This document shows, piece by piece, positions 51,793-61,430 of a DNA stretch of 64,000 nucleotides. The DNA comes from Hydrogenophaga sp. GTDB taxonomy: Bacteria; Pseudomonadota; Gammaproteobacteria; Burkholderiales; Burkholderiaceae_C. The position numbers were made by a program, and so were the translations under genes. The stretch spans positions 58,314 to 122,313 of the forward strand of contig NZ_JAILWB010000015.1 of NCBI RefSeq assembly GCF_025699295.1. The letters are read 5' to 3'. How positions within the stretch are numbered: the stretch's first letter is position 1; each line of letters opens with the position of its first letter. Below the pieces are notes generated by a model, which saw nothing but the letters and a program-made list of their open reading frames with translations, searched no databases and was not told where the DNA came from.

Positions 51793-53619
51793 TCAGAAGG
51801 ATTCCCATTCGTCCGTAGCGCCGGCGACTTCCCTGGCCTTGCTGGCCACCACGGGCCTGGGCGCCGTGGCGGCCGCCGGGGCTGCGGTGGGCTTGACCGG
51901 CGCGGGCTTGCTGGCCACGGGCGCCGCGGGTTTGCCCGCTGCGGCGGGGGTCGGCCGGGCCAGAGAGGGCTCCTTGCGCTCGGCGCCGGTCGAGACGGCG
52001 GGGCGGCTGGCCGCCGGCTTGTGCAGGTCGGCCGAACGGATCTGGGTGATGCTGCTGCGGGCGGCAGCGCTGGCGTCCACGCGGAACACGCGCACCACCT
52101 CGGCCAGGCGCTCGGCCTGGTCGTTCATGCTGGAGGCGGCGGCGGCGCTTTCTTCCACCAGGGCCGCGTTCTGCTGCGTGAGCTGGTCGAGGTTGGAGAC
52201 GGCCGCGTTGATCTGGTTCACACCGTCGGCCTGCTCGCCCGAGGCGCTGGCGATCTCGCCGATCATGTCGCGCACGCGCACCACGTTCTCCACGATCTCG
52301 CCCATGGTCTTGCCGGCCTGGTTGACCAGGTCGGTGCCCGCGGCCACCTTGTCGACGCTGGCGCCGATCAGCACCTTGATTTCCTTGGCGGCCTGGGCGC
52401 TGCGTTGCGCCAGGTTGCGCACCTCACCGGCCACGACGGCAAAGCCGCGGCCCTGCTCGCCCGCGCGTGCCGCTTCCACCGCGGCGTTCAGGGCCAGGAT
52501 GTTGGTCTGGAAGGCGATGCCGTCGATGACGCCGATGATGTCGTTGATCTTGCGCGAGGACTGGTTGATGTCTTCCATGGTGGAGACGACCTGGCTGACC
52601 ACCTCGCCACCTTTTTGCGCGCTCTGGCCGGCCACGTCGGCGAGCTGGTTGGCCACCCGGGCCGAGTCGGCCGACTGGCGGATCGCGCCCGACATCTGCT
52701 CCATGCTGGCCGCGGTCTGCTGCAGGTTGGAGGCGGTCTGCTCGGTGCGGGCGGACAGGTCGTTGTTGCCGGTGGCGATTTCCCGGGCCGCGACGGTGAT
52801 GTTTTCGGTGCCGCGCTTGACGTCGGCCACCACGTTCACGAGGCGGTCTCGCATGCCGATCAGGGCGGTGATCATGGCGCCGAACTCGTCCTTGCGGTCA
52901 TTGCGGATCTGTGCGGTGAGGTCACCGCCGGCGATCTGCTCGGCGAACGCCATGGTTTCGCGCAGCGGGTTGCGGATGTTGCGGATCAGGAAGAAGGCGC
53001 CGATGGCGATGCCCGCGATCAGGGCCACGACCTGGGCGGTGGCAATGGTCAGGCTGGTGGCGCGCCGCTGGTCGAACTCTTGCTGGGCCTGGACCCGGAT
53101 GTCGGACTGCATGCGGGCAAACTCGCGCAGCGCGGCCACGTAAGGCACCACGGCGGGGTTGAAGCGGGCGCGGATTTCGTCGGCCGCACCGGCTGCGTCG
53201 CCGGCCTTCTTCAGGTCGTTGGCCACGGCATGCGAGGCCAGCACGGTCTTGCGCAGTTCGGCGATCTTGCCCAGCTGCGCATTCTCCGCATCGTTGAGTT
53301 CCGTGGCCTGCAGCTTCTTCTGCAGTTCGGAAATGGCGGCAATGCCGGCGGGGATCACGTCCTTGTACATCTCGCCCACGGCGGGGTCGCTGCTGACCAC
53401 GGCGGCCTGGACGCGGGTGACCGCAAGCTCGGTCAGCGCGGCCCATTCGGTGGCGATGGCGGTCTTCTCGGCCAGCTTGGCCAGGGCCTGCTCGGACGCC
53501 TTGTTGAGCTGGGTCGAGCGGGCGCCGGCGGTGCCCACGACAACGAACAGGGCGAGGATGATGGCGATGACGCCAGCCCACAGCTTGGCGCCCACGGAGA
53601 GATTGCGAAAGAGGTTCAT
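51793..53619 (-). CDS. Methyl-accepting chemotaxis protein with C-terminal tether pentapeptide
   Basis: The 608-residue protein has TM1 at about 10-31, a periplasmic four-helix-bundle sensor, TM2 at about 185-210, a HAMP domain, and the cytoplasmic signalling domain (about 250-540, containing [21 protein letters not shown], given as [13 protein letters not shown] + [12 protein letters not shown]). A Pro/Ala-rich linker ends in EWESF, the kind of pentapeptide that binds CheR and CheB. ATG 53619 is chosen because it precedes TM1 directly. It lies 70 bases after cheW on the same strand. The attractant is unknown. Confidence 0.93.
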   Translation of the reverse strand: MNLFRNLSVGAKLWAGVIAIILALFVVVGTAGARSTQLNKASEQALAKLAEKTAIATEWAALTELAVTRVQAAVVSSDPAVGEMYKDVIPAGIAAISELQKKLQATELNDAENAQLGKIAELRKTVLASHAVANDLKKAGDAAGAADEIRARFNPAVVPYVAALREFARMQSDIRVQAQQEFDQRRATSLTIATAQVVALIAGIAIGAFFLIRNIRNPLRETMAFAEQIAGGDLTAQIRNDRKDEFGAMITALIGMRDRLVNVVADVKRGTENITVAAREIATGNNDLSARTEQTASNLQQTAASMEQMSGAIRQSADSARVANQLADVAGQSAQKGGEVVSQVVSTMEDINQSSRKINDIIGVIDGIAFQTNILALNAAVEAARAGEQGRGFAVVAGEVRNLAQRSAQAAKEIKVLIGASVDKVAAGTDLVNQAGKTMGEIVENVVRVRDMIGEIASASGEQADGVNQINAAVSNLDQLTQQNAALVEESAAAASSMNDQAERLAEVVRVFRVDASAAARSSITQIRSADLHKPAASRPAVSTGAERKEPSLARPTPAAAGKPAAPVASKPAPVKPTAAPAAATAPRPVVASKAREVAGATDEWESF

Positions 53620-53689
53620 GGTTTTTTTCGGAAACGGGCGGCACGGCGGCGCTCGGCATGGCCGGCACACCGCACCCTGGAAGACGGAT

Positions 53690-54226
53690 TTACTGGAGAG
53701 ATGCGGCCGGCGCCACCAGGCCCATTTCGGCGCTGCCGATGAGGGCTTCGATGTCGGCGAGGATCAGCATGCGTTCGCCCACGCTGGCGATGCCGGTGAT
53801 GAAACCGGCGTCCAGCGTGGTGGTGATCTGCGGCGCTTCCTTGATCAGGTCGGCGCCGAGTTCGATCACGTCGCAGACCGAGTCCACCACCAGACCGACC
53901 ACGCGGCCGTGCACGCTGAGCACGATCACCACGGTGAAGTCGTTGTATTCGACCTTCTCGCAGCCGAGCTTGATGCGCATGTCCACCACCGGGACGATGA
54001 CGCCGCGCAGGTTGACCACGCCCTTGATGAAGTCGGGCGCGTTGGCGATGCGGGTGGGCTCCTCGTAGGATCGGATCTCCTGCACGCGCAGGATGTCGAT
54101 GCCGTACTCCTCGCCACCGAGGCGAAAGCTCAGGAATTCACCGGCGCTGGCGATGGCGGGGGCATGCCGGCGCGTGGCCGCGCTGGGGGAAGAAGCGACA
54201 GGCGTGGAGGTATTGAGGGCGTCCAT
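53690..54226 (-). CDS. cheW: CheW chemotaxis coupling protein
   Basis: The 178-residue protein has a CheW domain at about 30-170 ([21 protein letters not shown], given as [14 protein letters not shown] + ILRVQE, then [16 protein letters not shown]). It couples chemoreceptors to the kinase CheA. The N-terminal 28 residues are a Ser/Ala-rich extension. ATG 54226 is preferred to 54301 because it sits close to the domain. The pair with the receptor forms a small chemotaxis unit without CheA. Confidence 0.9.
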   Translation of the reverse strand: MDALNTSTPVASSPSAATRRHAPAIASAGEFLSFRLGGEEYGIDILRVQEIRSYEEPTRIANAPDFIKGVVNLRGVIVPVVDMRIKLGCEKVEYNDFTVVIVLSVHGRVVGLVVDSVCDVIELGADLIKEAPQITTTLDAGFITGIASVGERMLILADIEALIGSAEMGLVAPAASLQ

Positions 54227-54317
54227 GGGTCCAGGGGGTGGGGGTTGATACCTGCGTATCGGCATCCCTTCGCGCTTCTTGAGAGCGCGGCCCCCCGCCA
54301 CTGGTCGGACGGCAGGA

Positions 54318-55616
54318 TCAGTGCAGCTTCACCAGGGGCGTGGCACGCTTCACCAGGAAACGTGCCACGGCCAGCACGGCGGTGCGCAGGCTGCCGAGCA
54401 CGGCCTGGTGGTGCATCAGGTGCAGGCTCACGTACATGGTGCGCGCCAGCATGCCCTGCACGTACCAGGTCGAGCGGAACAGGTTGCCCATGAGGTTGCC
54501 GACCGAGGTCTGCGTGCCCACCGAAACCAGCGAGCCGTGGTCCTTGTAGACATAAGGCTTGTCGCGTGCGGGCTGGCCCATGGCGCGGCGCGTCAGCGTG
54601 GTCACGAGGTAGCTGGCCTGCTGGTGCGCGGCCTGGGCGCGGGGTGGCACCCAGCCACCGCCGGTCATGGGGCATGCCGCGCAATCGCCCAGGGCGAAGA
54701 TGTTGGCCTGGCCGCTCACCTGCAGGTTGCCCTGCACCTCCAGCTGGCCCGACCGGTTGGTGGGCAGGCCCAGCGTGGCCAGCATGTCGGGTGCCTTGAT
54801 GCCGGCGGCCCAGACCACCAGGTCGGCGCCGAACACCCGGCCGCTCGCGTCCTCCACCTGTTGCGGCGTGATGCGCGCGACGCGGCAGTCCGTCTCGATG
54901 GTGACGTGGCGTTCCCTGAGCAGTTGCGCCGCGGCGGTGGAAACCTTCTCGGGCAGGGGCGCGAGGATGCGCGCGGCGCCTTCGAGCAGGGTGATCTGCA
55001 CGTCCCGGTTCGGGTCGAGCCGGCGGAATCCGTAGCGCGAGTGCACCACGCTGGCCTCGCGCAGCTCGGCCGCGAGTTCCACGCCGGTGGCGCCGCCACC
55101 GATGATGACGATGCGCACCTGGCCTTCGTTGCCCGCGCTCTTGCGCAGTTCGGCGGCGGTGAGCAGCTTGAGCATGCGCCGGCGGAACAGCTCGGCGTCG
55201 GCCGGGCGGTTGAGCGAGAGCGTGTGTTCGGCCGCGCCGGGCACATTGAAGTGATTGGCGGTGCTGCCCACAGCGATCACCAGGGCGTCGAAGGGCAGGG
55301 TGCGCTCGGGCACCAGTTCCTCGCCGTGTTCGTCCCGCACCGGCGCGACGGTGATCGTGTGGCCCGCGCTGTCCAGCGCAGTCATCGCGCCCAGGCAGAA
55401 GCTGAAGCGGTTGTCGTGCGCCAGCATTTCATAGGACAGGCCTTCCTGGTGGATGTCCAGCGTGCCGGCGGCCACTTCGTGCAGCGAAGGCTTCCAGATG
55501 TGGAAGAGCTGCTGGTCGACCAGCGTCACCTGCTCGGCGCCGAGCCTGCGGCCCAGCTTGCTGGCCAGTTCGAGGCCGCCTGCGCCGCCTCCCACGATCA
55601 CGATCCGGTGTTGCAT
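54318..55616 (-). CDS. NAD(P)/FAD-dependent oxidoreductase, type II NADH dehydrogenase-like
   Basis: The 432-residue protein has two dinucleotide-binding motifs: [18 protein letters not shown] at about 5 and [18 protein letters not shown] at about 170. It also has NDH-2-like blocks [16 protein letters not shown] and [11 protein letters not shown]. It probably oxidises NADH and reduces quinone at the membrane face; the C-terminus has a hydrophobic amphipathic tail. ATG 55616 starts right before the FAD motif. Confidence 0.88.
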   Translation of the reverse strand: MQHRIVIVGGGAGGLELASKLGRRLGAEQVTLVDQQLFHIWKPSLHEVAAGTLDIHQEGLSYEMLAHDNRFSFCLGAMTALDSAGHTITVAPVRDEHGEELVPERTLPFDALVIAVGSTANHFNVPGAAEHTLSLNRPADAELFRRRMLKLLTAAELRKSAGNEGQVRIVIIGGGATGVELAAELREASVVHSRYGFRRLDPNRDVQITLLEGAARILAPLPEKVSTAAAQLLRERHVTIETDCRVARITPQQVEDASGRVFGADLVVWAAGIKAPDMLATLGLPTNRSGQLEVQGNLQVSGQANIFALGDCAACPMTGGGWVPPRAQAAHQQASYLVTTLTRRAMGQPARDKPYVYKDHGSLVSVGTQTSVGNLMGNLFRSTWYVQGMLARTMYVSLHLMHHQAVLGSLRTAVLAVARFLVKRATPLVKLH

Positions 55617-55677
55617 GTGCTGCGTCCTGGTGGAAAACGGGTTCCACTGTAGACGACACAGCCCGAACGGAATCGGG

Positions 55678-56499
55678 TCAGGCCGGCTTGCGCCCCGTAA
55701 GGACCACGAACTCGGCCGGCACCGCGTAGGCCGCGCCCTGGCGCCAGGGCGCGATGGCCTCCAGGTAGCGCTGGCAGGCGCGCGCGCGGGCCGCGTCGCC
55801 AAAACGCGACCAGGCCAGTGCCACCGGGCCGCCGGCGAACGCTGCGCGACAGGCCTCGTCGCCGCTGGCGTAGTGCAGCGTGGCGTCGATGCGCTCGGTT
55901 CGCACCTCGGCCATGCCTGCACTGGCGCACAGCTGCGCCAGCGCATCGCCCTGGCCGAGCCGGAAGAACAGTGGGCAGACTTCGGTGGCCACCTCGGCGT
56001 CGACGATCGGAAACAGCGCCGACCACCCGCAGCGCGCGCGTTCGCCCCAGACGGCCAGGCCGATGCGGCCGCCCGGGCGCACCACGCGTGCCATCTCGCG
56101 CACCGCTTGCTCCGGCTCGGGCAGGTACATCAGGCCGAAGGCGCACAGTGCCACGTCGAAACCGCCATCGGCCAGGTCCAACTGCTCGGCGTCCATGCGC
56201 AGGAAGCGGGCTGGGTGCAACGGGTCCACCTGGGCGCGCTGCTCGGCGGCCTCCACCATCCGGGCCGACAGGTCGACGCCGGTCACTTGCCCGCCGGGCC
56301 GCACGGCCTGCGCCGCGCGCAGGCTCACCAGGCCGGTGCCACAGGCCACGTCCAGTACCTGTTCACCCGGCTGCAGGGCAACGTGCGCCAGCAGGCGGGC
56401 CTGGGCCTGGGCGAGCTGCGCCTGCCACAGCGCCTCGTAGTCATCGGCGGCCAAGTCCCAGCCATAGCGCTGCACGCGGCGTTGCAAGCGGGGGTCCAT
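55678..56499 (-). CDS. Class I SAM-dependent methyltransferase
   Basis: The 273-residue protein has the SAM motif VLDVACGTGLVSLRAA (about 50), the acidic loop GVDLSARMVEAAEQ, and a post-motif LYLPEPEQAVREMARVVRPGG (given as YLPEPEQAVREM + ARVVRPGG). The substrate is unknown; the closest features fit a Methyltransf_11-type enzyme. A 14-codon frame ends 10 bases upstream of its ATG, and that small frame has the only strong ribosome-binding site here, so translation may be coupled. Confidence 0.85.
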   Translation of the reverse strand: MDPRLQRRVQRYGWDLAADDYEALWQAQLAQAQARLLAHVALQPGEQVLDVACGTGLVSLRAAQAVRPGGQVTGVDLSARMVEAAEQRAQVDPLHPARFLRMDAEQLDLADGGFDVALCAFGLMYLPEPEQAVREMARVVRPGGRIGLAVWGERARCGWSALFPIVDAEVATEVCPLFFRLGQGDALAQLCASAGMAEVRTERIDATLHYASGDEACRAAFAGGPVALAWSRFGDAARARACQRYLEAIAPWRQGAAYAVPAEFVVLTGRKPA

Positions 56500-56509
56500 G
56501 ATGGGGGGC

Positions 56510-56554
56510 TCAGTTGCGGGCCTTGAGGGCAATGAAATCGGTGGGTGTGTTCAT
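56510..56554 (-). CDS. Very short ORF of 14 codons upstream of methyltransferase gene
   Basis: The peptide MNTPTDFIALKARN is encoded from an ATG at 56553 with AGGAG eight bases upstream (minus strand). DFIALKAR resembles the N-terminus of another class I methyltransferase group (xALKARQQ), so it may be the remnant of a lost gene. Alternatively it is a leader that loads ribosomes onto the downstream methyltransferase. Confidence in it as a functional gene is low. Confidence 0.35.
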   Translation of the reverse strand: MNTPTDFIALKARN

Positions 56555-56843
56555 GGTGGAGTCTCCTGATGGATTGGGATGGGGAACCGGGATGGCGGGC
56601 TGTTCGGGCGGCCCGGCATGCAGTGGAACGCGGAGCGCCCTGCCGCGTCCTGCCCGGGGGTCGCGCGGGACTGCCCTGTCGTCCGGACCTGGGTGGCGCG
56701 CGTGCGCACCTGCCACAGCGTCCGGGATTGCTGGCCGGGCGTCCGGCTGCCGCGCGCGGCGCGGCGCGGCCGCTTGGTGCCTGGGGCGGCGGCACCCATA
56801 ATTTGCCGCTGGGACCGACCGGTCCCGTTCCGGGAAGGTTTGT

Positions 56844-57665
56844 GTGTCCGATCCCATCCCCTTTTTCCTCGAAGCCGGCGCGGGCCCCGGTGTGGTCTGC
56901 CTGCACTCGAACGCCAGCACCTCAGCCCAGTGGCGGACCTTGATGGCCTTGCTCGCGCCGCGCTTTCATGTGCTCGCGCCCGACAGCCTGGGAGCGGGCA
57001 AGAGCCCTCCCTGGCCCGCCGGCCGCGACGTGCGACTGCGCGACGAGGTGGCGCTGGTCGAGCCGGTGTTGCAGCGCGCGGGCGAGCGCCCGGTGCTGGT
57101 GGCGCACTCCTATGGCGCGGCGGTGGCGCTGGTGGCCGTCGCGCTGTATCCAGGCCGCTTTCGCGCGCTGGCCTTGTTCGAGCCGACCCTGTTTGCCCTG
57201 CTGGACGCCGAGTCGCCGCCGCCCAACGAGGCCGACGGCATTCGGGGGGCGGTCGCTGCCGCCGGCGCCGCGCTTGACCGGGGCGACGCCGACGCCGCGG
57301 CGGGCCACTTCATCGACTTCTGGATGGGTGAGGGCGCCTGGCAGCGCACGCCCGAAGCACGGCGTGGGCCGATCGCCGAATCGGTGCGCAACGTGCGGGG
57401 CTGGGCTCGTGCGCTGACCCGCGAACCTACGCCACTGGCGACGTTCGCCGCGCTCGATCTGCCGGTGCTGCTCATGACCGGCACCGTGTCACCGGCCTCG
57501 TCGCGCGGTGTGGCGCGCCTGCTCGCCAGCACCTTGCCCCGGGTACAGACCCTCGAGTTCGACCGTGTGGGCCACATGGGGCCAATCACCCACGGCGCCC
57601 TGGTCAACGAGGCCATCGCGCAATTTCTCGACACCTTGCCGCCGCACCGGGAGCACGCTTCATGA
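56844..57665 (+). CDS. Alpha/beta hydrolase
   Basis: The 273-residue protein has the alpha/beta-hydrolase fold with the nucleophile elbow VAHSYGAAVAL, an oxyanion-loop LHSNASTSAQW and the C-terminal His in VGHMGPITH. An acid residue is not obvious at the usual place. The start is GTG 56844, preceded by GGAAGG. The 290 bases between it and the short ORF contain no visible gene or clear promoter. The following OsmC gene overlaps its stop by four bases, so they are probably one transcript. Substrate unknown. Confidence 0.85.
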   Translation: MSDPIPFFLEAGAGPGVVCLHSNASTSAQWRTLMALLAPRFHVLAPDSLGAGKSPPWPAGRDVRLRDEVALVEPVLQRAGERPVLVAHSYGAAVALVAVALYPGRFRALALFEPTLFALLDAESPPPNEADGIRGAVAAAGAALDRGDADAAAGHFIDFWMGEGAWQRTPEARRGPIAESVRNVRGWARALTREPTPLATFAALDLPVLLMTGTVSPASSRGVARLLASTLPRVQTLEFDRVGHMGPITHGALVNEAIAQFLDTLPPHREHAS

Positions 57666-58189
57666 CACAACAACCCCTCGCCCAAGCGCTGCGGCGCGTG
57701 CAGGCCGTGCTCGAACGCCGTCCCGACAGCGGCCTGCACGAGGACGGCCCGGCCACTGCGCGCTGGGAGGGAGGCACACGCGTGGTGGCCCACCATGACA
57801 ATGGCACGCAGGTGCCTTCGGACATGCCGGCCGAACTCGGCGGCACCGGCGACCTGATCACGCCGGGCTGGCTGTTTCGCGCCGGCCTGGCGGCCTGCGC
57901 GACCACATCCATCGTGATGGCGGCCGCGGCCGAGGGCATCGCGCTCACGGGGCTGGAGGTGAAGGCCACCAGCCGTTCCGACACGCGTGGCCTGATCGGC
58001 ATGGCGGATGCCGACGGCCAGCCGGTGCACGCTGGCCCCGGGGACGTGCAACTGGCGGTGCACATCGTGGCCGACGGCGTTGCGCCCGAGCGCCTGCGCG
58101 CGCTGGTGCAGGCCGCCGTGGGCCGATCGCCCATCCCCAGTGCGCTGCAGGTCGCCACGCCGCTGGCCCTGCGCGTTCACATCGATTGA
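57662..58189 (+). CDS. OsmC family protein
   Basis: The 175-residue protein has an OsmC/Ohr-like core: GPATARWEGGTRV, PGWLFRAGLAACATTSIVMAA with a Cys, and LTGLEVKATSRSDTRG. Only this one cysteine is present, so a resolving Cys is missing and the classical Ohr mechanism needs a different partner. The family detoxifies organic peroxides or binds thiol substrates. It overlaps the hydrolase gene and precedes the AraC gene by six bases. Confidence 0.83.
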   Translation: MTQQPLAQALRRVQAVLERRPDSGLHEDGPATARWEGGTRVVAHHDNGTQVPSDMPAELGGTGDLITPGWLFRAGLAACATTSIVMAAAAEGIALTGLEVKATSRSDTRGLIGMADADGQPVHAGPGDVQLAVHIVADGVAPERLRALVQAAVGRSPIPSALQVATPLALRVHID

Positions 58190-58195
58190 CGGCCC

Positions 58196-59176
58196 ATGGA
58201 CGCGCTCTCCGAAACCCTGCGCGTGGTGCAACTGGTGGGCGCCATCTTTCTGCAAGGGCGCTTCACCGCGCCCTGGTGCTACCAGTCGCCGGCGGCCGAC
58301 GCGGCCGCGCCCCTGCTCGAGCCCGGCGCCGAGCGCGTGGTGATCTTCCACATGGTCACCGAGGGCGAGTGTGTCGTGGAACTGGATGGCGAGGCTCCCA
58401 TGCGCCTGGCCGCGGGAGACGTGATCGTGTTCTCGCGTGGTGATGCGCACCGCATGGCCTCGGTCACCGGGCTCGTGCCCGCGCCCGCCACGCCCCTGAA
58501 AGACCTGCTCATGCGCCGGCCGCGCCAGCTCAATTACGGTGGTGGCGGCGCCACCACCCGGCTGCTGTGCGGCTATCTCGCCTGCGATGCGCGGCTGGCG
58601 CGGCTGCTGCTGGACGGGCTGCCGCCGCTGGTCAAGGTCAACGTGCGGGGATCGAATGCCGGCGTCTGGCTCGAAGCCTCCGTGCGATACGCGCTGGCCG
58701 AAGCCCGTTCGCCCCGGCCGGGGGGCTCCGGCGTGCTGTCCAAGCTGGCCGAGGTGCTGTTCATCGAGGTGCTGCGGCTCTACATCAACGAGCAGAGCGC
58801 GGGCCGCACCGGCTGGCTCGCGGGCCTGGGCGACCGCATCGTGGGGGGCGCGCTCAACGCGCTGCACCGGCATCCGGCGCGCGCGTGGACGCTGGAGGAA
58901 CTGGCACGCGAGGCAGGCACCTCGCGTTCGGTGCTGGCCGAGCGCTTCCAGCTCCTCGTGGGCAGCTCGCCCATGCAGTACCTGATGCAGTGGCGCATGA
59001 TGCTCGCGGCCAACCTGCTGTGCCGCAGCAAGGCGCCGCTCGCGCGCATCGCCGAGGACGTGGGCTACCAGACCGACACAGCCTTCAGCCGCGCATTCCG
59101 GCGCGAGTACGGTGTGCCGCCTGCGACCTGGCGGCGCCGGCGCGAGGCGCTGGCGGATCTGGTGACTGGCGCCTGA
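58196..59176 (+). CDS. AraC family transcriptional regulator (cupin_6 N-terminus)
   Basis: The 326-residue protein has a cupin-like ligand domain at about 1-200 (PGAERVVIFHMVTEGECVVE) and a C-terminal AraC double helix-turn-helix (about 225-320, LEELAREAGTSRSVLAERF, GYQTDTAFSRAFRREYG). This AraC group usually controls an adjacent oxidoreductase or hydrolase. Here it follows hydrolase and OsmC genes on the same strand, so it may regulate its own operon. Effector unknown. Confidence 0.88.
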   Translation: MDALSETLRVVQLVGAIFLQGRFTAPWCYQSPAADAAAPLLEPGAERVVIFHMVTEGECVVELDGEAPMRLAAGDVIVFSRGDAHRMASVTGLVPAPATPLKDLLMRRPRQLNYGGGGATTRLLCGYLACDARLARLLLDGLPPLVKVNVRGSNAGVWLEASVRYALAEARSPRPGGSGVLSKLAEVLFIEVLRLYINEQSAGRTGWLAGLGDRIVGGALNALHRHPARAWTLEELAREAGTSRSVLAERFQLLVGSSPMQYLMQWRMMLAANLLCRSKAPLARIAEDVGYQTDTAFSRAFRREYGVPPATWRRRREALADLVTGA

Positions 59177-59229
59177 GTCACCGTGCGCCGGGGATTTTCC
59201 CGGTGGCCTGGTTCTGGCTACGATGGGGC

Positions 59230-60384
59230 ATGACCGCTGAAGACTGGCTCCCCACTGGATTCCCCCCGCTTCTGGCTGAATGGCTGCCGACCCTGCTGGT
59301 GGCGTTGTTGCTCGCGCTGCTGGCCGAGCTGGTGTTCCGGCTGGGGCGGCGCGTGGTGCTGCGCGCCGCGCGCAACGCACCCGTGGTGGCCAGCGTGGGC
59401 CGCGCGGTGCAGGCACCGGCGCATCTGCTGCTGTACCTGTTCGCCCTGCACGTGCTGTGGCAGCAGATGCCTCCCGGAGCCGGCTGGCTGCCGGGCATCG
59501 AGCGGCTGACCGCGCTGCTGCTCATTGGCGTGATGACCTGGTTGCTGGCGCGCGTGGTGCAGGGAGTGGCCAGCGGCGTGGCCGAGGCCAACCCGCTGGC
59601 GGTGGCGGACAACCTGGAGGCGCGGCGCATCCGCACGCAGACCCTGGTGCTCTCGCGAACGGTGCAGGGCATGGTGGTGCTGGTCGGTGCGTCGCTCATG
59701 CTCATGACCTTCCCCGCGGTGCGCCAGGTGGGCGCCAGCCTGCTGGCCTCGGCGGGTGTGGTCGGTCTTGTGGCGGGCTTTGCCGCGCGGCCGGTGCTGG
59801 GCAACCTGATCGCCGGCCTGCAGATCGGGCTGAGCCAGCCGATCCGCATCGACGACGTGGTGATCGTCGAGAACGAGTGGGGTGTGATCGAGGAAATCAC
59901 CGGTACCTACGTGGTGGTGCGCATCTGGGACGAGCGGCGCCTGGTGGTACCGCTGCAGTACTGGATCGAGAAGCCGTTCCAGAACTGGACGCGCAGCACC
60001 TCCGAACTCACCGGCACGGTGTTCCTGTGGGTGGACTACCGCATGCCACTGGCACCCTTGCGCGAGGTGCTGCAGCGCGTCTGCGAGGGGTCAGCGTTGT
60101 GGGACAGGCGGCTTGCCCTGCTGCAGGTGACCGAGGCCGGCGAGCGGGCCATGCAGTTGCGCTGCCTGGTCACGGCGGCCTCTGCTTCCGCCGCATGGGA
60201 CTTGCGCTGCCATGTTCGCGAGTCCCTGATCGACTTCATTCAGCGCGAACACCCGGACTACCTGCCGCGCCACCGCGCCGAAATCGATCCGGCCGGAGCC
60301 GCCGCGCCCGTGGCACGAGGCACGCCACCCGTGGTGGAGGGTGGCGCGGCGCAGATGGAAACCCCTTCCACGCCCACGGGCTGA
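59230..60384 (+). CDS. MscS-family mechanosensitive ion channel
   Basis: The 384-residue protein has about four to five hydrophobic helices in the first 180 residues. The MscS pore helix ASLLASAGVVGLVAGFAARP follows, with the beta-domain start VLGNLIAGLQIGLSQPIRIDD and the IEEITGTYVVVRIWDERRLV strands. It opens under membrane tension to release solutes. The C-terminal tail is rich in Ala, Pro and Gly. ATG 59230 is chosen as the first start after the AraC stop. Confidence 0.9.
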   Translation: MTAEDWLPTGFPPLLAEWLPTLLVALLLALLAELVFRLGRRVVLRAARNAPVVASVGRAVQAPAHLLLYLFALHVLWQQMPPGAGWLPGIERLTALLLIGVMTWLLARVVQGVASGVAEANPLAVADNLEARRIRTQTLVLSRTVQGMVVLVGASLMLMTFPAVRQVGASLLASAGVVGLVAGFAARPVLGNLIAGLQIGLSQPIRIDDVVIVENEWGVIEEITGTYVVVRIWDERRLVVPLQYWIEKPFQNWTRSTSELTGTVFLWVDYRMPLAPLREVLQRVCEGSALWDRRLALLQVTEAGERAMQLRCLVTAASASAAWDLRCHVRESLIDFIQREHPDYLPRHRAEIDPAGAAAPVARGTPPVVEGGAAQMETPSTPTG

Positions 60385-60410
60385 GCGGGCGGCAGGGCCC
60401 GCGGACTCAG
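60381..60410. terminator. Hairpin between convergent MscS and sugar-binding genes
   Basis: CTGAGCGGGC pairs with GCCCGC and, beyond two unpaired bases, ACTCAG. It lies at the boundary of the two converging genes and overlaps the 3' ends of both. There is no poly-T run, so it may slow polymerase or be a weak bidirectional terminator. Confidence 0.35.
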
Positions 60411-61360
60411 AACGGTGAGTCGGGGAAGTAGTACTTGGCGGCGTTGTCCTTGGTGATCAGCACCGAGGGAATGATCGTCGTCTCCGGCATCTTGCCGCCC
60501 TTCACGCGGGCCTCGGCCGTGAGCTTCATCGCGTCGGCGATCATGCTGGGCGAGTAGGTCACGTCGGCCGTGACGATCGGGTCGCCGTCCATCACCTTCT
60601 TGATGTAGTCCTTGGAACCCGCGCCGCCCAGCACCAGCTTCACGTCGCTTCTCTTGGCCTGCTCGATGGCCTTCTGCACGCCCACGGCCATGTCGTCGTC
60701 CGAGGCCCAGACCGCGTCGATCTGCTTGAAGCGCGTGAGGTAGTCCTGCATCACCTTGAAAGCGTCGTCGCGGTTCCAGTTGCCGTGCTTGGCGTCCAGC
60801 ACCTTGATGTTCGGGTGCTTCTTCATCACCTCGTTGAAGGCGTCGACGCGCTGGTTGTCGATCACGGTGGGGATGCCGCGCAGGATCACCACATTGCCCT
60901 TGCCGCCCATGGCCTTTGCCATGTATTCCGCGGCGACCTTGCCGAAGCCCGGGTTGTCGCCCGCCACATAGGCGTTCTGTGCGCTCGGGTCGGTCAGGCC
61001 GCGGTCCACCACTGTCACGTACACCCCTTTGCTCTTGACCTGCGCAACGGGTCGTGTCAGCGGCGCGGATTCGAACGGCAGGATCACCAGGGTGTCGATC
61101 TTGTTGACCGTCTGCAGGTCCTGAACCTGGTTGGCCTGTTCGGCGGCGGAGCCGGCGGTCTTCACGATGACCGATGTGCCGGGGTACTGCTTCTCCAGTT
61201 CGGCCTTGGTGCGGTTGGCCCAGTACACCACGCCGCCCGTCCAGCCGTGCGTGGCGGCGGGGACGGACACACCCATCACCAGCTTGTTCTGGGCGAAGGC
61301 CGGTACCGTCACGAGCGTGGCGATGGCCAGTGAGATGGCAGAGAAAAGGCGTCTGTTCAT
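60407..61360 (-). CDS. Sugar ABC transporter substrate-binding protein, ribose type
   Basis: The 317-residue protein begins with a signal peptide (about 1-24) and has the periplasmic-binding-protein-like I fold of Rbs[41 protein letters not shown] (given as [11 protein letters not shown] + TRPVAQVKS), and [16 protein letters not shown]. It delivers a sugar to the permease encoded upstream. The sugar is unknown. It is the last gene of the operon, 70 bases after the permease gene. Confidence 0.9.
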   Translation of the reverse strand: MNRRLFSAISLAIATLVTVPAFAQNKLVMGVSVPAATHGWTGGVVYWANRTKAELEKQYPGTSVIVKTAGSAAEQANQVQDLQTVNKIDTLVILPFESAPLTRPVAQVKSKGVYVTVVDRGLTDPSAQNAYVAGDNPGFGKVAAEYMAKAMGGKGNVVILRGIPTVIDNQRVDAFNEVMKKHPNIKVLDAKHGNWNRDDAFKVMQDYLTRFKQIDAVWASDDDMAVGVQKAIEQAKRSDVKLVLGGAGSKDYIKKVMDGDPIVTADVTYSPSMIADAMKLTAEARVKGGKMPETTIIPSVLITKDNAAKYYFPDSPF

Positions 61361-61430
61361 GAATGTCTCCTTGCTAGGTTTGTCGAGGCTGGAATGGCTC
61401 GCCGGCCGGTGGGCTGCGCAGCCGGGGAAT

